A stretch of DNA of 64,000 nt from Arthrobacter sp. Leaf234 (GTDB lineage Bacteria; Actinomycetota; Actinomycetes; Actinomycetales; Micrococcaceae), in assembly GCF_001422665.1 (NCBI RefSeq), contig NZ_LMLU01000007.1, positions 233,640 to 297,639 of the forward strand, read 5' to 3'. Position numbers and translations under genes: made by a program. This document shows positions 58,197 to 64,000 of this stretch, piece by piece (the stretch's first letter is position 1; each line of letters begins with the position of its first letter). The notes under the pieces were generated by a model. The model did not search any database. It saw nothing but the letters and a program-made list of their open reading frames with translations, and was not told where the DNA came from.

Positions 58197-58628
58197 TCAG
58201 ATGATTCCCGGGAAAGCGTCCTCGTCCGTCTCGGAGAAGGCGGTCTCCTTCTCCGTCAGGTACGAGTCCCAGGCATCCGCCGCCCAGATCTCGGCGCGGC
58301 TTCCTGCTCCGATGACCGCGAGGTCACGGTCGAGCCCTGCATACGTCCGCAGGGCCGGTGGGATGGTGATCCTGCCCTGCTTGTCGGGCACCTCGTCCGA
58401 GGCTCCCGACAGGAAGATACGGTTGTAGTCCCTCGCCTGGCGTGACGAGATGGGTGCGGCCCGCATCTGCTCGTGAACCCTCTCGAACTCACTCGCACTG
58501 AACACATAGATGCACCGTTCCTGGCCCCGGGTCAGGACCAGCCCCTCGCTCAGTTCGTCGCGGAACTTCGCCGGGAGGATGAGCCTGCCCTTCTCGTCCA
58601 GACGGGGGGTATGAGTTCCGAGGAACAT
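58197..58628 (-). CDS. mraZ: Transcriptional regulator MraZ
   Basis: 143 residues, two AbrB-like DNA-binding halves: [26 protein letters not shown] and, in the second half, [22 protein letters not shown]. MraZ forms a ring and represses its own cluster by binding repeats in the mraZ promoter; three such repeats are present upstream. It is the first gene of the dcw cluster. Ribosome site is weak (GTCAGGG directly before the ATG). Confidence 0.96.
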   Translation of the reverse strand: MFLGTHTPRLDEKGRLILPAKFRDELSEGLVLTRGQERCIYVFSASEFERVHEQMRAAPISSRQARDYNRIFLSGASDEVPDKQGRITIPPALRTYAGLDRDLAVIGAGSRAEIWAADAWDSYLTEKETAFSETDEDAFPGII

Positions 58629-58687
58629 CCCTGACCGCCTGTTCTGAGTCCGCCAAGCCCAGCTCGATGCTGCCTTGCTCTTATGTT

Positions 58688-58719
58688 CCCCACTTTACTC
58701 CACAACTCTCCACCGTCAA
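58688..58719 (-). promoter_or_regulatory. dcw promoter with three MraZ-type repeats
   Basis: On the minus strand GTGGAG, GTGGAG and GTGGGG start every 10 bases (58708-58713, 58698-58703, 58688-58693), the helical-repeat spacing of known MraZ sites. TTGACG (58714-58719) and TAAAGT (58692-58697) make a -35/-10 pair 16 bases apart around them. The remaining gap, 58720-59031, holds a terminator and no gene. Confidence 0.7.
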
Positions 58720-58931
58720 TGCATCCGGGGCGCGGCGCGCCCGGGATTGCTCCGCCGACGACGTCCGTCCGCCCCGCGATCACGCGACCGGGTGCTATCT
58801 GCCTCGCTAGGGAGCGAAGTGGAGGGGGCGATGGAGGGGGCGGCCGGTATGAGGCGGTCGGCATGGGGCACCGACCCGGTGCAGAGCAGTGCATGCGGCA
58901 GTGGAGCGCCTGGGGATGACCGGTTAACGAG

Positions 58932-58957
58932 CGAGGACCCGCCGTAGCGGGTCCTCG
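58932..58957. terminator. Terminator downstream of the DUF3040 gene
   Basis: Perfect 11-bp arms (58932-58942, 58947-58957) with a CGTA loop, 74 bases past the DUF3040 stop and upstream of the mraZ promoter, insulating the dcw cluster. Confidence 0.85.
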
Positions 58958-59031
58958 TCAGTTCGTGGCTGCCCGGTCACGCCGGTGCAGTGAGGCTGTA
59001 TCGGGGTCACCATCGGTGGCCCGGCAGGGAA

Positions 59032-59409
59032 TCAGCTCTGGTCGCGCTTCCGCTCGTCCCACTTGTCTTCGAGACTCGTCATGAACCCGCTCTTCCCGCC
59101 GGTCGGAGCCTTCGTCGGCCTACCCGCGGGCTGGCCCTGGTCCAGCTGCTTCGACTTGGTCGTCGCGAAGTAGACGCCGCCCCCCATGACGAGGAAGCCG
59201 GCCACTCCGATGAGGATGTTCTGGTTGACGATGCCCGCGAGCAGGACCAGGATGCCCGCGATCGTGATGAGCGCACCGATGACCAGACGCCTGGTCGACA
59301 TCGACTTGCGGGTGTCCGACGCCATCGAGTGCGCGAACTTGGGATCGTCGGCGTGCAACTGCTGTTCAAGCTGATCAAGCAACCTCTGCTCGTGTTCCGA
59401 GAGTGCCAT
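59032..59409 (-). CDS. DUF3040 membrane protein
   Basis: 125 residues from the ATG at 59409 with AAGGAGG upstream. MALSEHEQRLLDQLEQQLHADDPKFA is the hallmark start of DUF3040, followed by two membrane helices (LVIGALITIAGILVLLAGIV and ILIGVAGFLVMGGGVYF) and a polar tail. This family sits beside mraZ in many actinobacteria (mycobacterial Rv2169c is similar). Its function is unknown; a link to division or envelope work is inferred from position only. Confidence 0.92.
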   Translation of the reverse strand: MALSEHEQRLLDQLEQQLHADDPKFAHSMASDTRKSMSTRRLVIGALITIAGILVLLAGIVNQNILIGVAGFLVMGGGVYFATTKSKQLDQGQPAGRPTKAPTGGKSGFMTSLEDKWDERKRDQS

Positions 59410-59639
59410 GACCGCCTCCTTGATATGGGTACCAACGTTCCTCCACCCACCCAACGTCCCGAACGCTCACCAGGTTCCCGGTGGAGGGGTCGATGACCAC
59501 GGGCTCCGGAGGCTGCAAAAGCGTGCTGAACGGCAGCTGGACTACCTGCTTCAAGACTAGTTTGCTACGTGGTGCCCGCAAAGTCACAATGCGGAATCCG
59601 AGGGGGGTTCCATGAAGGCATACTGACCCCGTATACCGC

Positions 59640-61109
59640 TCAGGCACGCGGATCGCGATGGGTCCGCGGGGCTCCCCGGGAGGACCCGCCAGCACCCGGC
59701 CCCTGGTCGTGTCCGGCCCGCCTGCCGGACTCCGCCTCCGGCACTGCGCCGCTCCGGCCCAGCGCGCTTCCACCAGTCCGCCCAGCGGCGCGTCCGCCAG
59801 CACCTCCGCCAGCACCTCCGCCAGCACCCACACCCGCCGCGGTACCTGCACCAGCGTCACCTGCGGCGGGCGGCGGCCCGCCCGCCCGTCCCCTACGGGG
59901 CTCGTCCGCACGTCGGGAAGCGAGCAGCCCGGCCGGGACGACGCCGGCGTCACCGAATCTCCTGTTCACGTCGTCGAGCACCCGCTCGGCGAGGCGCCAG
60001 TTGTCGTCGCGCCGGTCGATCGTCAGCTGCGTGGAGCCGTCTCCGCCACTCTCGAGCGATTCGGCACGCAGGCCGATGAGCCGCACGGCCATGGGCCGAT
60101 CACCGAGGGCGGCGAGCAGGGCCGTCGCCGCCGTATACAGCGCGTTGGCACTGTCGACCGGTTCATCGAACTTCTTCGACCGCGTCAGGGTGGAGAAGTC
60201 GGCGTACCTCAGTTTGAGCGCCACCCCACCGGCCCGATTGCCCGAGGCGCGGAGCCGGGTCGCCGTGCGGTGCGCCAGCCGCAGCAGTTCCCGCCGTAGG
60301 ACGTCGGAGTCGTCGATGTCCCTGGAGAACGTCTCCTCCGCTCCGATGCTCTTTTCGGGCCGGGCCACGACGACGCGCCGCGGGTCCCTCCCCCAGGCGA
60401 GGTTGTGCACGTGCTCGCCGGAGCTTCCGAGCAGGCGCCGCAGGGTGGTGACCGGCGTGTGCGCCACGTCCTCCACCGTGCGGATGCCGATGCGGCCCAG
60501 GACTTCCTGTGTCTTCGCGCCGACCCCCCAGAGCGCGGAGACGGGAAGCGTGTGCAGGTACGCGACGGTCCGGTCACCCGGGATCAGCAGGAGGCCATCC
60601 GGCTTCGCCCTCGTGGAGGCGATCTTGGCCACGAACTTCGTCGTCGCGGCACCGACGCTCGCGGTGATACCGAGGGTGGAACTGATCTCCTCGCGCACCT
60701 GCTCACCGATCTCGCGCGGACCGCCCAGCCGGCGCATGGACCCGGCCACGTCGAGGAATGCCTCGTCGACGCTGAGCTGCTCCACGTGCGGCGTCACCGA
60801 CCGGAAGATCCGCATGACCTGTCCGGAGATCTCCGAGTACCGACGATGATGCGGCGGGAGGATCACCGCAGTGGGGCACTGGCGCATGGCGACCGACATC
60901 GGCATCGCCGAGCGCACCCCGAAAGCGCGGGCCTCGTAGGACGCGGACAGGACGACGGACCGGCCGGACGGTGATCCCACGACTACCGGTACGCCGTGGA
61001 GATGAGGGTGGTCCAGCAGCTCGACGGAGACGAAGAAGGCATCCATGTCGATGTGCAGGATGCGGCACTCCGCATGCTCGATCGGCGTCCGACCCTCATC
61101 CCTGACCAC
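59640..61109 (-). CDS. dinB: DNA polymerase IV (Y-family, DinB)
   Basis: 489 residues from the GTG at 61109, which has TACGAT 6 bases upstream and removes a 48-codon leader of unlikely composition. The translesion polymerase core is clear: ILHIDMDAFFVSVELLDHP (catalytic Asp), SASYEARAFGVRSAMP, and EQLSVDEAFLDVAGS (catalytic Asp-Glu), then thumb and little-finger domains. The last 100 residues are a Gly/Ala/Arg-rich tail, and I see no clear clamp-binding motif at the end. No LexA box was found upstream. Confidence 0.93.
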   Translation of the reverse strand: MVRDEGRTPIEHAECRILHIDMDAFFVSVELLDHPHLHGVPVVVGSPSGRSVVLSASYEARAFGVRSAMPMSVAMRQCPTAVILPPHHRRYSEISGQVMRIFRSVTPHVEQLSVDEAFLDVAGSMRRLGGPREIGEQVREEISSTLGITASVGAATTKFVAKIASTRAKPDGLLLIPGDRTVAYLHTLPVSALWGVGAKTQEVLGRIGIRTVEDVAHTPVTTLRRLLGSSGEHVHNLAWGRDPRRVVVARPEKSIGAEETFSRDIDDSDVLRRELLRLAHRTATRLRASGNRAGGVALKLRYADFSTLTRSKKFDEPVDSANALYTAATALLAALGDRPMAVRLIGLRAESLESGGDGSTQLTIDRRDDNWRLAERVLDDVNRRFGDAGVVPAGLLASRRADEPRRGRAGGPPPAAGDAGAGTAAGVGAGGGAGGGAGGRAAGRTGGSALGRSGAVPEAESGRRAGHDQGPGAGGSSRGAPRTHRDPRA

Positions 61110-61115
61110 GCCCAC

Positions 61116-61121
61116 ATCGTA
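61116..61121 (-). promoter_or_regulatory. Leaderless-type -10 box of dinB
   Basis: TACGAT on the minus strand ends 6 bases before the GTG taken as the dinB start. Confidence 0.5.
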
Positions 61122-61240
61122 CGCAGTGCCACCGACAGCCGGGCCCGGCGGATCCGACGGCCCGTCCGTACCGCCGGGCCGGGGCAGAGCCGCCCGATAG
61201 AGTGTGAGGACCTGACCCAGTCGAACCGCCCGGGAGATCC

Positions 61241-62365
61241 ATGCTGTCCGCACCTGCCACCCCTGATCCGGGCGGCCCCGCTCCTGACGTCATCACGGCG
61301 GAGCAGGACCTGTTCCGGTCCGCGCTCACCAGGACCATCGACGAGTTCCTGGCTGACCAGGCGGACGTCCTGACGGCCATCTCCGAGGAATCACTGCCCC
61401 TCATCTCGAGCATCGCGACACTCACCCGGGGCGGTAAGCGGATGCGCGCCCTGCTCTGCTACTGGGGATGGCGCGCGGCGGGAGGCGCGCCCGGAGCTGC
61501 GGCTCCGGTGACGGCCGGGACGGCACTGGAGTTCTTCCAGGCCGCTGCTCTGATCCATGACGACATCATCGATCGCTCGGATACCCGGCGCGGAGGGCCG
61601 AGCGTGCACCGGCAGTTCTCCGCGCGCCACACGGAGGCGGGCTGGCATCTCGACCCCGAGCGCTTCGGCGTGTCCGCAGCCATCCTGGCCGGGGACCTGT
61701 GCCTCGCGTTCAGCGAGGAGCTCTTCACGGCGTCCTGCTCCGCCGAGGCGGGTGAGGCTGCCCGCACCATCTTCAACCGCATGCGCACCGAGGTCATGGC
61801 CGGCCAGTACCTGGACCTGCTCGAGGAGGCGGTGGGGCCCGACCAGACGCCCGAGCAGGCCGAACTCCGTGCCCTCAACATCCTGCGCTTCAAGTCGGCG
61901 AAGTACTCGATGGAACGGCCCCTCATGCTCGGCGGAGCACTGGCCGGAGCCGATGAGGCGCTGCTCTCGGACTTCTCTGCCTTTGCGCTCCCCCTGGGCG
62001 AGGCCTTCCAGCTCCGGGACGACGTCCTCGGTGTGTTCGGGGATCCGGGAGTGACCGGTAAGCCGGCGGGCGACGATCTGCGCGAGGGGAAGCGCACCTT
62101 CCTGATCGCGCGCACTCTCGGCGAGAGCGGCAGCGACGTCCGGGCGAGGATCAACGCGATGCTCGGCGACACGGAGCTCGACGACGACGCGGTGCACACG
62201 CTCCGCGGGCTGATCGTGGCGAGCGGTGCGCTGGCCCAGACCGAGACCCTGATCGAGGAGCGATCAGCCGAGGCCTTCCGGGCCCTCGCCCAGCTCGATG
62301 TCGATACGACGTCGCTCGAGGCCCTGCGCCTCCTCGCCGAAGCCGCCGTCACTCGCACTGCCTGA
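61241..62365 (+). CDS. Polyprenyl (geranylgeranyl-type) diphosphate synthase
   Basis: 374 residues. A trans-prenyl chain elongase with both Asp-rich motifs: HDDIIDRSDTRRGGP (first, followed by the RRGxP arginines) and RDDVLGVFGDP (second). TRGGKRMRALLCYWGW binds the diphosphate. It would make C15-C20 or longer chains for carotenoids, quinones or lipid carriers; chain length cannot be read with confidence. It matches mycobacterial idsA2 (Rv2173), next to Rv2175c as here. GGGAG precedes the ATG. It diverges from dinB, with TAGAGT at 61198-61203 as a possible -10. Confidence 0.93.
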   Translation: MLSAPATPDPGGPAPDVITAEQDLFRSALTRTIDEFLADQADVLTAISEESLPLISSIATLTRGGKRMRALLCYWGWRAAGGAPGAAAPVTAGTALEFFQAAALIHDDIIDRSDTRRGGPSVHRQFSARHTEAGWHLDPERFGVSAAILAGDLCLAFSEELFTASCSAEAGEAARTIFNRMRTEVMAGQYLDLLEEAVGPDQTPEQAELRALNILRFKSAKYSMERPLMLGGALAGADEALLSDFSAFALPLGEAFQLRDDVLGVFGDPGVTGKPAGDDLREGKRTFLIARTLGESGSDVRARINAMLGDTELDDDAVHTLRGLIVASGALAQTETLIEERSAEAFRALAQLDVDTTSLEALRLLAEAAVTRTA

Positions 62366-62371
62366 CGCGCG

Positions 62372-62394
62372 GCCGGGTGCGTGACCCACCCGGC
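62372..62394. terminator. Short hairpin between two convergent genes
   Basis: 8-bp perfect arms (62372-62379, 62387-62394) in the 40-base space between the stops of the prenyl synthase and Rv2175c-like genes. Confidence 0.5.
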
Positions 62395-62405
62395 GGTGGA
62401 TCGGC

Positions 62406-62759
62406 CTACCAGGCAGCAGCCTGCGCCCGACGGCGGATCTCCGTCTTCCGTCCCTCGCGCAGCGCATCGATCGGCCGACCCGGAAGCGACTCGTCCTCCG
62501 TGTAGAGCCATCGGATGATGTCCTCGTCCCCGTAGCCGGAGTCCGCCAGGACGACGACGGTGCCCTTGAGGCTGTCGAGGATCGCCCCGTCCACGAGGAA
62601 TTCCGCGGGCACGCTGCGGATGTTTCGCTCACCGATACGGACGCTGACCAGCGCCCGCTCACTGATGAGCGAATGCACGCGGGTGATGGGGAGGTCGAGC
62701 GCCTGCGCCACCTCGGGGAGATTCAGCCAGGCCGGGACGAGCTGTTGAAGTTCATTCAC
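62406..62759 (-). CDS. Rv2175c-like DNA-binding protein
   Basis: 117 residues from the GTG at 62759, where the conserved part begins (NELQQLVPAWLNLPEVAQALDL). A winged helix-turn-helix N-terminal half (LPITRVHSLISERALVSVRIG) is followed by a C-terminal domain (VPAEFLVDGAILDSLKGTVVVL, DIIRWLYTEDESLPGRP). In Mycobacterium tuberculosis Rv2175c binds DNA and is phosphorylated by the kinase PknL encoded next to it; no kinase is adjacent here. Target genes are not known. Start choice is not firm: the frame stays open upstream and no strong ribosome site is seen. Confidence 0.85.
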   Translation of the reverse strand: MNELQQLVPAWLNLPEVAQALDLPITRVHSLISERALVSVRIGERNIRSVPAEFLVDGAILDSLKGTVVVLADSGYGDEDIIRWLYTEDESLPGRPIDALREGRKTEIRRRAQAAAW

Positions 62760-62901
62760 CGTCCAAGGGTGCCATGCCGACGCATTCCGGCTCCACTCGG
62801 ACGACCTGCGGCACAGGGCGCCGGCTGGTCCGCAGGGACGCGACACGATGCGGATCTCCTGCGACACGCCGGACAGCAGCTTCACGGAATCTTCATGCCT
62901 C

Positions 62902-62966
62902 TTGTGCTACGGCCCTCATCGTGTAAGTTCACATGGGTCACAGAAGTAACAGTAACCACAGGTGAC
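62902..62966 (+). promoter_or_regulatory. Promoter region of the LysM gene with GTAAC-type repeats
   Basis: TTGTGC (62902-62907) and TAAGTT (62924-62929) are 16 bases apart. Just downstream lie GTCAC (62937), GTAAC (62946), GTAAC (62952) and GTGAC (62962), which resemble the direct repeats bound by the envelope regulator MtrA. The leader to the ATG is about 130 bases. The remainder of the 62760-63065 gap holds no gene. Confidence 0.4.
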
Positions 62967-63065
62967 ACATCAGCATCACCAGCACTGCGCGCGCCCGATC
63001 AGGAAGAATCACCACGGGCGCGTGCGTCCGCGCGGACTCAGCCGCCAACAGACGAGGAACGAAAC

Positions 63066-63998
63066 ATGACTGCCCAGCGATCGAACGCACCGCTGAACGG
63101 CACCCGCAGGAAGGCCACCGGCGCCAGCGCGCGCGGCCTGAATGTCGCCGTGACCACCGCCGCCCTCCCCGCGGTGATTCTCTCTTCGGTCGCCCTCGCC
63201 CAACCGGCGACGGCGGCTCCTGCCCAGGTCGCGCCTGCCATGCGTCACCTCGGCACCCCTGCGGTCTCCCTGCCCTCGCGCACGCTCGTGCCCGCCGCAC
63301 TGGTGGCGGTACAGGTACCCGCGCAGAGGATCGCGATCGCCGCCCAGCCCGTTCCCGCCGAATACACCGTCAAGCCGGGCGACACCATCGGAGCGATCGC
63401 CAAGCGTCACGGGCTGTCCACGGACAGCCTCCTCACCCTGAACCGGATGAACGCGCGGACCATCATCTACCCGGGCCAGAAGATCACGCTCGGCGGTAAG
63501 GCCGGGGCGGAGAAGCCCGCACCCTCCGCTCCCGCTGCCCCGGCGGTGAAGACCACCGGTTCGACCTACGTGGTGAAGCCCGGCGATACCCTCGGCGCCA
63601 TCGCCTCGCGTGCCGGGGTCAGCCTCCAGAGCCTCCTCACGGACAACAAGCTCTCGATGACCTCGATCATCTACCCGGGCCAGAAACTGACGATCGGCGG
63701 GAAGGGGGCAGCACCTGCTCCCGCGCCGGGTAAGCCCGCACCTGCTCCCGCGCCGTCTCCGGCCCCCGCGCCGCAGGCCGGGTCCTACACCGTGAAGGGC
63801 GGGGACACACTCGGCGCCATCGCCTCCCGACACGGTGTCTCCCTGCAGGCCCTGCTGGCCGCCAACAAGATGAGCATGACCACGATCATCTACCCGGGCC
63901 AGAAACTCACGATCCCGGGCAAGGGCGCAGCACCGGCTCCCGCGCCCGCTCCGGCACCCTCCGACCTCGTGCCCCACGCCTCACCGGTCCCCGGATAG
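63066..63998 (+). CDS. Secreted protein with three LysM domains
   Basis: 310 residues. A signal peptide (basic TRRKATGASARG, then a hydrophobic stretch LNVAVTTAALPAVILSSVALAQPATAAPA with AxA cleavage) is followed by three LysM repeats, each starting YTVKPGDT, YVVKPGDT or YTVKGGDT and ending IIYPGQK-type, separated by Pro/Ala linkers. LysM binds GlcNAc in peptidoglycan. No catalytic domain follows; the chain ends after a Pro/Ala tail 2 bases before the window edge. GAGGAA lies 9 bases before the ATG at 63066. It may be a wall-binding factor or a protein shortened by a frameshift. Confidence 0.92.
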   Translation: MTAQRSNAPLNGTRRKATGASARGLNVAVTTAALPAVILSSVALAQPATAAPAQVAPAMRHLGTPAVSLPSRTLVPAALVAVQVPAQRIAIAAQPVPAEYTVKPGDTIGAIAKRHGLSTDSLLTLNRMNARTIIYPGQKITLGGKAGAEKPAPSAPAAPAVKTTGSTYVVKPGDTLGAIASRAGVSLQSLLTDNKLSMTSIIYPGQKLTIGGKGAAPAPAPGKPAPAPAPSPAPAPQAGSYTVKGGDTLGAIASRHGVSLQALLAANKMSMTTIIYPGQKLTIPGKGAAPAPAPAPAPSDLVPHASPVPG

Positions 63999-64000
63999 CG

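Noticed and set aside
58821..58844. TGGAGGGGGCG repeated twice as further MraZ repeats
   Set aside because: The period is 12, not 10, the copies are on the plus strand and too far from the mraZ promoter.
62930..63065. A cyclic di-AMP (ydaO) riboswitch in the leader of the LysM gene
   Set aside because: Such switches often precede wall hydrolase genes in actinobacteria, but I could not see the conserved GGGGAACC-like core in this leader.
1..64000. tRNA, rRNA, transposase, integrase or phage genes
   Set aside because: None was recognised on either strand while reading; all sizeable frames with domains are chromosomal housekeeping genes.

Overview
The window is GC-rich chromosomal DNA from an actinobacterium, most likely a member of the Micrococcaceae close to Arthrobacter. 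The reasons are the base composition, the synteny with the lipB-lipA-glnA-glnE-glnA2-panB and mraZ-to-wag31 blocks of other actinobacteria, the leaderless TANNNT-type starts, and a MurE that lacks the arginine typical of diaminopimelate-adding enzymes (consistent with L-lysine peptidoglycan). No rRNA, tRNA, CRISPR array, prophage or insertion sequence was recognised. Almost everything is core housekeeping sequence.

Layout. 0-5.5 kb: the start of a type II topoisomerase B subunit (parE-like, cut by the window edge), a small zinc-ribbon protein, the principal sigma factor sigA with a sigma-R-like promoter upstream, a DUF4192 protein and an MFS transporter. 5.7-14.2 kb: a PAC2 protein, leucyl aminopeptidase, dihydrolipoamide dehydrogenase, the E2 subunit of a 2-oxoacid dehydrogenase, an OsmC peroxidase and an SDR epimerase. 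14.2-19.7 kb: a large membrane Ser/Thr kinase, a small protein behind an SOS box, lipB-lipA and a DUF4191 membrane protein. 19.9-27.6 kb: the nitrogen block (RDD protein, glnA behind a GlnR box, glnE, glnA2) and panB. 27.6-38.6 kb: a SPOR microprotein, map, ppgK, nrdR with candidate NrdR boxes, hisD, a membrane protein, a flavin reductase, dnaE, rluD and lspA. 38.7-58.7 kb: the division and cell-wall (dcw) cluster, all on the minus strand, read mraZ-rsmH-ftsL-ftsI-murE-murF-mraY-murD-ftsW-murG-murC-ftsQ-ftsZ-pgeF-yggS-sepF-yggT-divIVA. 59-64 kb: DUF3040, dinB, a polyprenyl diphosphate synthase, an Rv2175c-like DNA-binding protein and a secreted LysM protein.

How the genes work together. LipB and LipA make and attach the lipoyl groups carried by the E2 protein, which Lpd re-oxidises. 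GlnE adenylylates and de-adenylylates GlnA, while a GlnR box sets glnA transcription. The Mur enzymes build lipid II on MraY's lipid carrier; FtsW, FtsI, FtsL, FtsQ, FtsZ, SepF and DivIVA place and carry out septal or polar wall synthesis. Many dcw genes overlap by 4 bp, which suggests one long translationally coupled transcript starting at an mraZ promoter that carries three 10-bp-spaced GTGG(A/G)G repeats.

The most interesting non-coding signals are a LexA-type box inside a promoter for an uncharacterised small protein (16.7 kb), a GlnR four-box site (20.4 kb), paired NrdR-like boxes (30.4 kb), a sigma-R-like promoter for sigA (2.5 kb), a 23-bp near-perfect inverted repeat inside the first codons of pgeF (42.0 kb), and two tandem-repeat arrays (13.1 and 36.7 kb). 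I found no clearly novel multi-gene system.
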